Below the pieces are notes generated by a model that made no database searches, was not told the DNA's origin, and saw only the letters and a list, made by a program, of their open reading frames with translations. A DNA stretch of 64,000 bases from Mycetocola saprophilus (lineage in GTDB: Bacteria; Actinomycetota; Actinomycetes; Actinomycetales; Microbacteriaceae): assembly GCF_000718085.1 (NCBI RefSeq), contig NZ_JOEC01000004.1, positions 62,001-126,000 of the forward strand, read 5' to 3'. This document shows, in pieces, positions 41,582-50,075 of the stretch. Within the stretch, counting starts at the first letter, position 1, and each line of letters begins with the position of its first letter. A program made the position numbers and the translations under genes.

Positions 41582-43233
41582 GTGGGTCCGCGCCGATCAC
41601 CCGATTCATAGTGCGCGCTCAGGGTCACCCGGTTGAGTGAGGCGGGGATAGAGAGCGGGGTTTCGGTGACCCCGTCGGTGCCTCCGGTGATCGGCCGGGT
41701 ACCCAGCGGATCGATGGTCAGCACGGCCGAGGTGGCCGGCCGGGAGTGGATGATCGCGGTGATTCCCCAGGCCGGGTCCCAGCGCACGGTGGGGCGTTCG
41801 GGGGTTTCCAGGGACACCGTCTGCGTCGTCTCGGTCGAGGTGAGCCCCTCGATGCTCTGGCTGACCCGCAGCTCCGAGGTGCCGGCCGGAAGTTCCAGCT
41901 GGGCGGTGCTCCAGGCACCATCGGCCTCGGTCACCACCTCGACGTCCACACCGGGACCGGTGAGGTGCACGGTCGCGGCGGGTTTGGCCCGGCCGCTCAC
42001 CATCGGCCAGAGTAGTCCGTCGCCATCATCGACCCGGGTGATTTTCGGTGCCTCCGGGGTGCCCGTCGTGGGCGGTATGGGCGACGGCGTCGGGATCGGC
42101 GTGGGGTTGGGGGTGGTGGCGATATCCGGAGCGGGTGCCGGTGCCACGGCGACGGGGCCGGCAGGCGCGCCCGGTACCGGTATCCCTACCCGGGGAAGCA
42201 GCACACCATCGGGATCGCTCGTCGGATCGGGGGTCGGGTTTTCGGGCACCGTGGGCAGCGTCGAGTCGGGGTTCGGCGGAGTGCTAGGCAGCGCCCGCCC
42301 GAGACGCTGCGCCGAGACGGCGGGCGGTGGCGAATTTTTGGGGAGCATTGTCACGCCGACGATCCCGGCCGCCACGAGTGCGCCGGCCGCGGCGGTGGTG
42401 GTGATCGTCATGGCCGGTTTGCTGTGTCGCAGGGCGGCGACGGCGGCGACCGCCGAGCTCGACGAACTCCCCGCGAGATACGCGGCCGCCCCCGCCCCGA
42501 TCAGCGCCGGGAGCAGGACGATCCGCAGGATACCGGCGAGCTCACGTCCCTCGGCCACGAGCGCGCGGCAGGACGCGCACTCGTCGATATGGGCATCAAA
42601 GCGTGCACGATCCCGCGCACCCAGGGCATCGCGGCTGTACTCGCCGATTCGCTGCACCACCCAGCGGTGCTCGCTCTCGGGCGGGAGGATCGCAAAGTGC
42701 TCCTGGATCCACGCCTGGCGCAGCCCCTCGCGCGCGCGATAGGCCAGCGCCGACACCGAGTTGGCGCTCACGCCGATGAGCGGAGCGATCTGGCGTGGAC
42801 GCTTTCCCTCAACCTCCGAGTACCAGAGCACCTCCTGCCAGCGGGTGGGCAGCGTCGCAAACGCTCGAATGATGAGCTGACGATCAAATTCCTGCGAGGT
42901 CATATCGGCGCTCAGATCCCCGATAACCTCCAGCTGGTCCACGTTCACCTCGTGCTGTCGACCACCCCAGCGGGCGATGACCGAGCGGATGGTGGCAAAT
43001 AGGTAGGGGCGAAAGGCGTCGTGGGGACCGGAGCCGCGGTTGACCGTGGCGATGATGCGGGTGAAGGCCTCGGACACCACATCGTCCGCGTCGAACGAGC
43101 GGGAGATGGCTCGGGAGGCGCGCTTTCCGGCTTCCGCATGGCGCGTCCAGAGGGTGGTAAACGCCTCCTCTTTTCCGGCGCGCGCGGCGTCAAGAAGCTC
43201 GGAGTCGTCGGGGGAGGGGGTTTCGCTATTCAA
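41551..43233 (-). CDS. Sigma-70 family factor fused to anti-sigma zinc finger, membrane and Ig-like domains
   Basis: This is a single chain of about 560 residues. Region 2 of an ECF-type sigma factor covers about 18-95 (FDADDVVSEAFTRIIATV), region 4 about 113-172 (LPTRWQEVLWYSEVEGKRP). A zinc-binding HxxxCxxC anti-sigma motif follows at residues 215-222 (HIDECASC). Hydrophobic stretches lie at 232-255 and 273-297, then a Pro/Thr-rich linker to about 395, then an Ig-like domain (ATVHLTGPGVDVEVVTEADG) to the end. TTG at 43233 is the assumed start; a GTG near 43315 is an alternative. Lipoprotein genes lie on both sides. Confidence 0.85.
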   Translation of the reverse strand: MNSETPSPDDSELLDAARAGKEEAFTTLWTRHAEAGKRASRAISRSFDADDVVSEAFTRIIATVNRGSGPHDAFRPYLFATIRSVIARWGGRQHEVNVDQLEVIGDLSADMTSQEFDRQLIIRAFATLPTRWQEVLWYSEVEGKRPRQIAPLIGVSANSVSALAYRAREGLRQAWIQEHFAILPPESEHRWVVQRIGEYSRDALGARDRARFDAHIDECASCRALVAEGRELAGILRIVLLPALIGAGAAAYLAGSSSSSAVAAVAALRHSKPAMTITTTAAAGALVAAGIVGVTMLPKNSPPPAVSAQRLGRALPSTPPNPDSTLPTVPENPTPDPTSDPDGVLLPRVGIPVPGAPAGPVAVAPAPAPDIATTPNPTPIPTPSPIPPTTGTPEAPKITRVDDGDGLLWPMVSGRAKPAATVHLTGPGVDVEVVTEADGAWSTAQLELPAGTSELRVSQSIEGLTSTETTQTVSLETPERPTVRWDPAWGITAIIHSRPATSAVLTIDPLGTRPITGGTDGVTETPLSIPASLNRVTLSAHYESGDRRGPTSPATVVITQ

Positions 43234-43709
43234 GGATGATGAACCTCGGGTGGGTGTCTCGGCGGGGGAACCGAGCGGGGTGGGGTAAAAGCCCGCGGAG
43301 AGGGGGATGTTGTGCACTCCCCAGTGCCCACCCTCTCCGCGGCATGAATACCTCCCCGGGCATTCACGTCTGTACGGGGCGGAGCTGCGGCCGATGTGTT
43401 GCTGCCCCGTACAACCAACTAGATCGGGGCTCGGCCATTTCATGACGCGGCTTATTCAAGTATTTTCCGGCGATCACCTGGATTCAAGATCACATCTAAT
43501 ATTCCAAGTGGTTGCTCAGTTTTAGATTTCCCGCTTCCACCCCCAGTTCGGTGGGCATTTTGGTGCTGGGGCACCGCGGCGGTGCGGCGTTTCCCCGCGA
43601 ACCGGCGCCGTCGCTGGGGATGTACTGTGTGGCGGTCCGGTTTGACGCTGATAGCCTGCACCGATGGGGTGGTCGGTTTGGGGGCCGCCGTGATCAGAAA
43701 TGGATACGC
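43234..43709. other. Divergent control region of sigma fusion and lipoprotein C
   Basis: About 475 bases without a convincing gene. It holds a 10-bp inverted repeat TGTACGGGGC / GCCCCGTACA (43371-43380 and 43404-43413), an AT-richer stretch at 43440-43520, and the TAGCCT box at 43652 for lipoprotein C. The sigma gene could start up to about 80 bases inside this region if the GTG start is used. Confidence 0.45.
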
Positions 43710-44252
43710 GTGAGACCGTTCAAAACCACCTGTGCATCACTCGCGGCGGGAGCCGCGCTGATGCTCGCCCTGACCGCATGTGCCCCCGGGGCCACCCCGA
43801 GCACGGGCTCGGACACCTCGCCTTCCGCGAAGCTTGCGGCGGGAGAAACCTCGCCTTCTGTTGCCGCCAGCCCGGCTCCCGGCACGCATGTTTCCGCCGC
43901 CCAGCGGAAGGCCATCGCCGCCGACTGCGCCTTTACCCTGGGACAGCTGGAGACGGACACCGCCCCGCTCCTGACCGAGGCCCAGTCGCTGGTGGACAGC
44001 GACCCCCAGCGCGCCGGAGACCTGATGGATCAGGCCGTGGAAAAGTATCAGGAGGGCATCGACTCGATGGAATCGCAGCCCGTGAAGGACACCATTAAGG
44101 ACCTCAAGCTGTACTTTTCCACCCAGGCGGTCCTGCTGCATAAGTATGGATCCGCGGGCCTGCAGGGGTACTACCCCGAATCCGCGGCGATGGAGGGGCT
44201 GGCGGGAAAGTTCCACGACGCCTATGACGCCCTCTGCTTCGCCAAGAAATAG
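43710..44252 (+). CDS. Small lipoprotein C of a six-member paralogous set
   Basis: This is a 180-residue secreted lipoprotein. Lipobox LTAC (cysteine 24), long Ser/Thr/Pro linker to about residue 65, then a helical domain from AADCAFTLGQL to YDALCFAKK, so the cysteine pair is kept. The middle motif is degenerate (SQPVKDTIKDL). The 30 bases before the start resemble those before lipoprotein B (GATCAGAAATGGATACGC), supporting duplication. GTG start; divergent from the sigma fusion gene. Confidence 0.83.
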   Translation: MRPFKTTCASLAAGAALMLALTACAPGATPSTGSDTSPSAKLAAGETSPSVAASPAPGTHVSAAQRKAIAADCAFTLGQLETDTAPLLTEAQSLVDSDPQRAGDLMDQAVEKYQEGIDSMESQPVKDTIKDLKLYFSTQAVLLHKYGSAGLQGYYPESAAMEGLAGKFHDAYDALCFAKK

Positions 44253-44267
44253 GAGCGTCCACCACCT

Positions 44268-44292
44268 CGCCGCCGTCTAGGCGACGGCGGCG
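44268..44292. terminator. Hairpin centred on the menC stop codon
   Basis: CGCCGCCGTC pairs exactly with GACGGCGGCG across five bases that include the menC TAG, so the end of the coding sequence forms the terminator arm. It lies between convergent genes. Confidence 0.6.
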
Positions 44293-45266
44293 CAGGCGCG
44301 CACCCGATCCAGCCACCACCGACGCCGCTCGGGGCTCGCGGCATGGCGCACCAGGAGGTCCGGGTTCACGGTGATCCGCTCGGTGTGGATGGTCCCGTGC
44401 TCGGGCAGGAGCGGGTTATCGGTTACATCCGCGGCGAGGAGTGCCGCGGTACCCAGGCCGCACGCGAACGAGACCTCGGGCAGCGAGGCGGCCAGCCGAG
44501 CGCCCATCGAGAGTCCCACCGAGGTGTCCAGCGCGCTGGACACCACCACCGGGAGGCCCGCCGCGGACACGATTTCGCGGGCCCGGGCGATCCCACCCAG
44601 CGGCTGTGCCTTGATGACCAGCAGATCGGCGGCCCCGGCCCGGGCGACCGCCAGCGGATCCTCGGCCTTGCGCACGCTCTCATCGGCGGCGATACGCACC
44701 CCGAGCCCCGCGATGCGTGTGCGCAGCGCCGAGAGCTCGGCCACGCTTGCGCACGGCTGCTCGGCGTACTCCAGTCCAAACGGCGCGAGGGCAGCCAGCG
44801 CCGCCTCCGCCTCCGCCACGCTCCAACCGCCGTTGGCATCCACGCGGATGTTGCCCGCGGGGCCGAGAACCGAGCGCACGGCGGCAACCCGCGCCACGTC
44901 CTCGGCCAGGGTCTGTCCTCGCTCGGCCACCTTCACCTTGGCGGTGGTGCAGCCGGGGAACCGGGCGAGCACCCCGGGCACCGCCTCGGCAGCCACCGCG
45001 GGCACCGTGGCGTTGACCGGAATCTCGGTACGCAGCAGCTCGGGCTCGGGCCCGTAGGCAAAGTCGATGGCCGCATCCAGCCAGGTGCGCGCCTCGGCGG
45101 GTTCGTATTCGACAAACGGGGAGAACTCGCTCCACCCGCGCGGCCCCTCAAACACCAGGGCCTCGCGGCGCAGCAGGCCGCGGAAGCGGATGTTGAGCGG
45201 AAGATCCACGACGTGAGCGGTGGCCAGGATGTCGGTCACGGAAACCTCTGCGGCGGAGTAGGGCAT
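44277..45266 (-). CDS. menC: o-Succinylbenzoate synthase
   Basis: This 329-residue enolase-superfamily enzyme dehydrates SHCHC to o-succinylbenzoate in menaquinone synthesis. Catalytic landmarks are the lysine pair in TTAKVKVAERG, the metal ligands in IRVDANGGWS, EYAEQPC and IAADESV, and the second base lysine in LLVIKAQPLGG. It is separated by about 7 kb from the menB-menE-menA genes. A CACAAT box lies 6 bases before the ATG. Confidence 0.95.
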   Translation of the reverse strand: MPYSAAEVSVTDILATAHVVDLPLNIRFRGLLRREALVFEGPRGWSEFSPFVEYEPAEARTWLDAAIDFAYGPEPELLRTEIPVNATVPAVAAEAVPGVLARFPGCTTAKVKVAERGQTLAEDVARVAAVRSVLGPAGNIRVDANGGWSVAEAEAALAALAPFGLEYAEQPCASVAELSALRTRIAGLGVRIAADESVRKAEDPLAVARAGAADLLVIKAQPLGGIARAREIVSAAGLPVVVSSALDTSVGLSMGARLAASLPEVSFACGLGTAALLAADVTDNPLLPEHGTIHTERITVNPDLLVRHAASPERRRWWLDRVRACAAVA

Positions 45267-45272
45267 ATCCCT

Positions 45273-45278
45273 ATTGTG
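45273..45278 (-). promoter_or_regulatory. menC: -10 box of menC
   Basis: CACAAT on the minus strand, then AGGGAT, then ATG; leaderless spacing. Confidence 0.45.
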
Positions 45279-45320
45279 CTCCGGTTTACTGAACGACGGC
45301 GGTATCCGCGCGGCGCCCGA

Positions 45321-45326
45321 TAGTCT
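45321..45326 (+). promoter_or_regulatory. -10 box of GntR regulator gene
   Basis: TAGTCT, then GGGGGC, then ATG at 45333; leaderless pattern. Confidence 0.6.
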
Positions 45327-45332
45327 GGGGGC

Positions 45333-46070
45333 ATGTCCTCAAGCCTGCATGATCGCGCGGTGGAAGAGCTCGGACGGCGCATCATTGCCGGCGAGTTGCC
45401 CGCGGGTTCCGCCGTCCTCGCCACCGATCTGGCCGCCGAACTCGGGGTGAGCCGTTCGGTGATCCGCGAGGCCGTTCGGGTGCTTCAGTCGCTGGGTCTG
45501 GTGGAATCGGTGCGACGCCTGGGCATCCGGGTGCTCGCCGAGGATCACTGGCGGGTGCTGGATCCCCAGCTGATCGCCTGGCGCCTGTCCGGAACGGGCC
45601 GCGGAGCCCAGCTACGCTCGCTCACCGAACTGCGTCGCAGCGTCGAGCCCGCCGCCGCCGAACTTGCGGCCCGGCATGCGCCCGATGCGGTGGCCGAGCG
45701 GCTGCTGCAGATCGCCGCGCGGATGCGCTCGATTGGCCGCGCCGGCGACCTGGAATCCTTCCAGGATCTCGACATTCAGTTCCACGCGCTGGTGCTGGGG
45801 GCCAGTGGCAATGAGATGTTTGCGGCCATGTCGGGGATGATCGGCGCGGTGCTGCGCGGTCGTACCCGACTGGGTCTGATGCCCAAACACCCGCACGAGG
45901 ATGCGTTGCAGCTCCACATCGATGTGGCCGTGGCCATCCAGGGCCGCGATCCCGAGCGGGCCCGCGCGGCGATGGACGCGATCATGAGTCGCACCCTGGC
46001 CGAGGTGGAGCACATCTGGGCCGAGGAGCCGCGCACCGCACGCACCCCGTTGCCCGGGACGCTGGGATAG
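45333..46070 (+). CDS. GntR-family (FadR/FCD subfamily) regulator
   Basis: This 245-residue repressor has an N-terminal winged helix (AVEELGRRIIAGELPAGSAV; ELGVSRSVIREAVRVLQSLG) and a C-terminal FCD ligand domain with the metal-binding histidine region QDLDIQFHALVLGAS. FCD regulators usually sense sugar acids. It converges on the idonate/gluconate operon, whose promoter has a short palindrome that could be its operator. Confidence 0.93.
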   Translation: MSSSLHDRAVEELGRRIIAGELPAGSAVLATDLAAELGVSRSVIREAVRVLQSLGLVESVRRLGIRVLAEDHWRVLDPQLIAWRLSGTGRGAQLRSLTELRRSVEPAAAELAARHAPDAVAERLLQIAARMRSIGRAGDLESFQDLDIQFHALVLGASGNEMFAAMSGMIGAVLRGRTRLGLMPKHPHEDALQLHIDVAVAIQGRDPERARAAMDAIMSRTLAEVEHIWAEEPRTARTPLPGTLG

Positions 46071-46090
46071 CCGGACCACACCAGACAAGA

Positions 46091-46119
46091 ATCGGGTCGG
46101 TGAAGATCACCGACCCGAT
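46091..46119. terminator. 13-bp perfect terminator hairpin
   Basis: ATCGGGTCGGTGA and its exact complement flank AGA between the convergent GntR and dehydrogenase genes. Confidence 0.8.
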
Positions 46120-46131
46120 CCCTGTCCGGGG

Positions 46132-47166
46132 CTAGAACGCCAGCAGCACCTTGCCGCTGGTGGACGAATCCAGGGCCACGGCGAAGGCCTCGGCCGCATC
46201 CTCCACCGGGAACTCATGGGTGATCACCGGATCGATGCGCAGCGAGCCGTCGGCCAGGGCCGCGATCACCTCATCGATCTCGTCATTGAAGCGGAACGAA
46301 CCCACCAGCTCAAGCTCGCGCACGATGGCCAGGCTGATCAGCGCCGGCTGCTCCCCCGAGGGCAGCAGCCCCACCATGACCACGCGGCCACCGCGGGTCG
46401 CGCCGCGCACCGCCGAGGCGAGCCCGCGCCAGTTCCCCGAGGACTCGATCACGATGTCCGCCTGCACCGCGGCGATGGCCTCGGTATCGGTGGCGTCCAG
46501 GGTCGCGTCGGCCCCGAGTTCCCGCGCGATCTCCCGCGGCTTCTCGTGCAGGTCCACCGCGGTGATGTGGGCGGCCCCGGCTCGCTTAAGCACGGCAACC
46601 GCCAGCGCGCCGATCGGACCGGTACCGATCACCAGCACCGACTTACCGGTCACCTCGCCGGCGCGGGACACCGCGTGCCAGGCCACCGAGGCTGGTTCCA
46701 CCAGTGCGGCGGCGCGCAGTGTGAGGCCCGCGGGGAGGACACGCAGCATGCGGGCCGGCAGTGCAACCCGGCGGGCGAAGGCCCCGTCGGTGTGCGGGTG
46801 GCGCGCGGCGCTGCCCAGATAGGTCGAGGCCGGGGCCAGGTTTGGCCGATCCTCGGGATAGCGTATGCCGTCCACGGCATGCGGGGTATTGGGGTGCACG
46901 GCAACCGGGGTGCCGACGGCGGGGCCGGACCCATCGGCGGCCGCGTGCAGTACCGTACCCACCACTTCGTGACCGAGCACCAGCGGATCGATCAGGATGG
47001 ATTCCCCGGCCGCCCCGTGGGTCCAGTAGTGCAGGTCCGATCCGCAGATCCCGCCGTACGCGATCTCGATGACCGCCTGATCGGCGGCGGGGGTGGGCTC
47101 GGGAAGGGTTTCGATCCGCAGATCTTCCTTGGCATGGGCCAGAACACCCAGGTTTTCGCGTGTCAT
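46132..47166 (-). CDS. idnD: L-idonate 5-dehydrogenase-type zinc alcohol dehydrogenase
   Basis: This is a 344-residue medium-chain dehydrogenase. Catalytic zinc ligands are in GGICGSDLHYW and GHEVVG, and the NAD fold has VLVIGTGPIGALAVAVLKRA. It is assigned to L-idonate oxidation to 5-ketogluconate because it is co-transcribed with a gluconate 5-dehydrogenase-like SDR and gluconokinase; similar enzymes act on sorbitol or threonine. Its ATG overlaps the SDR stop by one base. Confidence 0.88.
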   Translation of the reverse strand: MTRENLGVLAHAKEDLRIETLPEPTPAADQAVIEIAYGGICGSDLHYWTHGAAGESILIDPLVLGHEVVGTVLHAAADGSGPAVGTPVAVHPNTPHAVDGIRYPEDRPNLAPASTYLGSAARHPHTDGAFARRVALPARMLRVLPAGLTLRAAALVEPASVAWHAVSRAGEVTGKSVLVIGTGPIGALAVAVLKRAGAAHITAVDLHEKPREIARELGADATLDATDTEAIAAVQADIVIESSGNWRGLASAVRGATRGGRVVMVGLLPSGEQPALISLAIVRELELVGSFRFNDEIDEVIAALADGSLRIDPVITHEFPVEDAAEAFAVALDSSTSGKVLLAF

Positions 47167-47936
47167 CAAACCACCACCGTCATTCCGCCATCGATGAAGA
47201 TGACCTGTCCGTTCACAAAGTCCGATCCCGAAGACGCCAGCCAGATCGCCGGACCGGCCAGATCCGCCGGGGTGCCCCAGCGGGCGGCCGGGGTGCGGCC
47301 GAGAATCCAGCCGTTGAACTGCGGATCATCCACGAGCTTCTGGGTCATATCGGTGTGGATATAGCCCGGGGCGATGGCGTTGATCTGAATGTTGGAGCCG
47401 GCCCACTCGGCGGTCATCGCCCGGGTGAGGTTGCGGATGCCACCCTTGGCCGAGGTGTAGGCCGAGAGGGTGGGGCGGGCCAGATCGGTCTGCACCGAGG
47501 CGATATTGATGATCTTGCCCGAACGCCGGGGCAGCATGTGCCGGGCGACGGCGCGGCCCACCAGGAACGCCGAGGTGAGGTTGGTCGCGATCACCCGATC
47601 CCAGTCGGCGCGGTCCAGCTCCACCAGCGGCTCGCGGTGCTGAATGCCGGCATTGTTAACCAGCACATCGATGGCGCCGATGCGGGACTCGATATCGGCG
47701 ATGCCAGCGTTCACCGCGTCCTCATCGGTGATGTCGAACGCGATCGCGTGGATGCGATCGGCACCGAAGCGGGCGATAAATGCGGCCTCGGTTTCGGCGA
47801 GCGTGGTTGCGTCCCGGCCATGCAGAACCAACGTCGCGCCGGCGTCGGCCAGGCCCTCGGCGATGCTGCGGCCGATGCCGCGGCTGGATCCGGTGACCAG
47901 CGCCAGGCGGCCGGTCAGATCAAACAGGGTGCTCAT
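47166..47936 (-). CDS. idnO: Gluconate 5-dehydrogenase-type short-chain dehydrogenase
   Basis: This 256-residue SDR reduces 5-ketogluconate to gluconate. NAD(P)-binding ALVTGSSRGIGRSIAEGLAD is at the N-terminus, followed by VLVNNAGIQHREPLVEL and the catalytic tyrosine and lysine in SAYTSAKGGI. The C-terminal half has NAIAPGYIHTDMTQKL, a match to IdnO-like enzymes. Overlaps the gluconokinase gene by ATGA. Confidence 0.92.
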   Translation of the reverse strand: MSTLFDLTGRLALVTGSSRGIGRSIAEGLADAGATLVLHGRDATTLAETEAAFIARFGADRIHAIAFDITDEDAVNAGIADIESRIGAIDVLVNNAGIQHREPLVELDRADWDRVIATNLTSAFLVGRAVARHMLPRRSGKIINIASVQTDLARPTLSAYTSAKGGIRNLTRAMTAEWAGSNIQINAIAPGYIHTDMTQKLVDDPQFNGWILGRTPAARWGTPADLAGPAIWLASSGSDFVNGQVIFIDGGMTVVV

Positions 47937-48547
47937 GCTGACTCCTCGGTTTCGGGAACGGTTTCGGAAACGGCGGCGGGTGCCGATGCGGATGCCGGCG
48001 TCGGCGCGGTTTCGGAGGCGGGGACGGTCTCACCGGTCAGCGCGGCCAACCGGGTGTGGATCTCGGCGAGGATCTGCTCGGGCGTCTGGTCCAGGCTCAC
48101 CTCAAACGCGCGCTCACCCTCCTCGAGCGGTTCGAGCGCGGCGAACTGGGAGTCCAGCAGGCTGTTGGGCATGTACTCGTGGTTACGTCCGGCCTGGCGG
48201 GCGGCGATCAGCGCGCGATCACCCACCAGGTGAATCAGGACGGTGCTCGGGGTGAGCCGCACGAGCTGGTCGCGATAGCGCCGCTTGAGGGCCGAGCAGG
48301 CCACCACGATAGGGGTGCCGGCGGCCAGATCATCGCGTACCCGCTCGGCGATGATTTCCAGCCAGGGGGCCCGGTCCTCGTCGTTCAGGGGCTGGCCCGC
48401 GGCCATCTTGTCCCGATTGTGCGCGGGGTGCAGGTCGTCGCCATCCACGAAGGGAATCCCAAAACTCCGGGCCAGGGCAATGCCGATGGTGGACTTGCCG
48501 GAGCCCGACACTCCCATCACGATCAGGGGCGGTGGGGACGTGGGCAT
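47933..48547 (-). CDS. gntK: Gluconokinase with low-complexity tail
   Basis: This 204-residue kinase makes 6-phosphogluconate. The P-loop GVSGSGKSTIGIALA, FVDGDDLHPAHNRDKMAAGQ and VACSALKRRYRD are diagnostic. A normal GntK ends near residue 172; the last 32 residues here are an Ala/Pro/Thr/Glu-rich extension (ETAPTPASASAPAAVSET). GGAGG lies before the ATG, which sets the start. First gene of the operon gntK-idnO-idnD. Confidence 0.93.
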   Translation of the reverse strand: MPTSPPPLIVMGVSGSGKSTIGIALARSFGIPFVDGDDLHPAHNRDKMAAGQPLNDEDRAPWLEIIAERVRDDLAAGTPIVVACSALKRRYRDQLVRLTPSTVLIHLVGDRALIAARQAGRNHEYMPNSLLDSQFAALEPLEEGERAFEVSLDQTPEQILAEIHTRLAALTGETVPASETAPTPASASAPAAVSETVPETEESA

Positions 48548-48607
48548 CGATGACCTCCAGTATTCGGGCGCTTCATTACATCCGACATGATTCACTGAAT
48601 TATGCGA

Positions 48608-48622
48608 ATAAGTCTTACTTAT
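48608..48622. promoter_or_regulatory. Palindrome upstream of gntK, candidate GntR operator
   Basis: ATAAGT-CTT-ACTTAT is a perfect 6-3-6 palindrome in an AT-rich stretch 61 bases before the gntK start. Its form fits FadR/GntR-type operators; the pairing with the GntR regulator is inferred. Confidence 0.5.
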
Positions 48623-48674
48623 AAACCATAACACCTCTCTGCCCGGGTACTCGCGCGCCGCCGATCCGACGTGC

Positions 48675-48680
48675 TAGCGT
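48675..48680 (+). promoter_or_regulatory. -10 box of NAD(P)-binding protein gene
   Basis: TAGCGT, then GAGCGC, then ATG at 48687; leaderless pattern. Confidence 0.55.
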
Positions 48681-48686
48681 GAGCGC

Positions 48687-49379
48687 ATGTCAGCTATTGC
48701 CATCATCGGGGGACACGGCAAGGTAGCCCTCCACCTCGAACAGATTCTTGTTAACCGCGGTCACCAGGTCACCGGTGTTGTCCGGAATCCGGATCACGTT
48801 GCCGATGTCGAGGCCACCGGAGCCAGCGCCGTCGTGGCCGATATCGAGACCCTCGTGATCTGGCAGATCGAAGACCTGCTGCGTGGCTTTGACATGATCG
48901 TCTGGTCGGCCGGTGCCGGTGGGGGCAGCCCCGAGCGCACCTATGCGGTGGACCGCGACGCGGCGATTCGCACGATTGATGCGGCCCTGCGCCTGGAAAC
49001 TCGTCGTTTTGTCATGGTGTCCTATCAGGGTGCGCGCCTCGATCACGGCGTTGATCCCGAGGACTCCTTCTTCGCCTACGCCGAGGCCAAGGCGGCGGCC
49101 GATGAGTACCTGCGCCGTCAGGATCTGGACTGGACGGTCCTGGCCCCCGGTGCCCTCACGGATGAGGAATCCACCGGCAGGATTACGGTGACCGGGACCC
49201 GCGGCCCGGTGAGCCGAGCCAACGTGGCGCTGGTCGCGGCCGATGTCATTCATGCCCCGGAGACCGCCGGCCACACGATCCCGTTTGTGGACGGGGAGAC
49301 CGAGATCGCCGACGCCCTGCGCGCGGTGATCGGCGGCGGAACCGCGGCGGGGGACGGTGTCACGCCGACCGCCGGGTAG
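48687..49379 (+). CDS. NAD(P)-binding atypical SDR protein
   Basis: This is a 230-residue NAD(P)H-binding protein of the YwnB/flavin-reductase-like atypical SDR group. It begins IAIIGGHGKVALHLEQIL and has VSYQGARLDHGVDPEDSF and DLDWTVLAPGALTDE. The SDR catalytic tyrosine motif is replaced by FFAYAEAKAAADEYL. Substrate unknown. Divergent from the gluconokinase operon. Confidence 0.88.
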   Translation: MSAIAIIGGHGKVALHLEQILVNRGHQVTGVVRNPDHVADVEATGASAVVADIETLVIWQIEDLLRGFDMIVWSAGAGGGSPERTYAVDRDAAIRTIDAALRLETRRFVMVSYQGARLDHGVDPEDSFFAYAEAKAAADEYLRRQDLDWTVLAPGALTDEESTGRITVTGTRGPVSRANVALVAADVIHAPETAGHTIPFVDGETEIADALRAVIGGGTAAGDGVTPTAG

Positions 49380-49515
49380 ATTCCACCTGTTATCCGACAG
49401 CTCATCGTGCAGGAGCGGCGGATTTCAATTGCGCATGGCCGGCACTGGATAGCCTGCCGGGGAGCGACATATCGCCCCGACCCCATGCCCTCAACACATT
49501 GGAATCCCTCACATC

Positions 49516-49932
49516 ATGCGACCCTCCCTTCGTCAGACCCTCACCGCCGGTACCGCCCTCGTGCTCGCCCTGGGGCTTTCGGCGTGCAGCGCCGAACAGA
49601 GCGTTCCCGATGCGTGTGCGGTGATCAAGTCCGAGATGACCACCCATCTGAGCGATATCGGCTCCGGGCTCACGGCCGCCAGTACTGATCTCGCCGAGGG
49701 TGGGGAGCAGCTGGCGAAACTGTCCGGCAAAATCTCGGCCACCGCGGACAAGGTGGAGAATCCCGAGGTCAAGAAGTCGGTGGACGCGCTGTCCGCGGCG
49801 ATCAAGGACGTGAGTACCGTGGTCAAGGAAAATGCCAAGGACTCCGAGAACGCGACCGATGAATCCTATGGGCCGGCGATGGTTTCGCTCACCGATGCCA
49901 ACACCGCCTATTCCAAGCTCTGCGCGGCCTAG
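49516..49932 (+). CDS. Small lipoprotein D of a six-member paralogous set
   Basis: This is a 138-residue secreted lipoprotein. Lipobox LSAC (cysteine 24) is followed almost at once by the helical domain, with no linker: VPDACAVIKSEM to YSKLCAA. The motif NPEVKKSVDAL is in the middle. Long amphipathic helices are suggested by the regular hydrophobic spacing. A TAGCCT box lies at 49450. First of three consecutive paralogues. Confidence 0.84.
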   Translation: MRPSLRQTLTAGTALVLALGLSACSAEQSVPDACAVIKSEMTTHLSDIGSGLTAASTDLAEGGEQLAKLSGKISATADKVENPEVKKSVDALSAAIKDVSTVVKENAKDSENATDESYGPAMVSLTDANTAYSKLCAA

Positions 49933-50075
49933 GGACCGCATCCGCCGGAGTACGAGCTGATAACAATAGTAGTTTGCCGCCCGTTTGAGCATGACAAATG
50001 TCTTTGGATATCAGTAGTCTGCGAGGGGGGAATTACAGCACCCCGATTTTTGCACCAATAAAATCTGGAGTTTTC

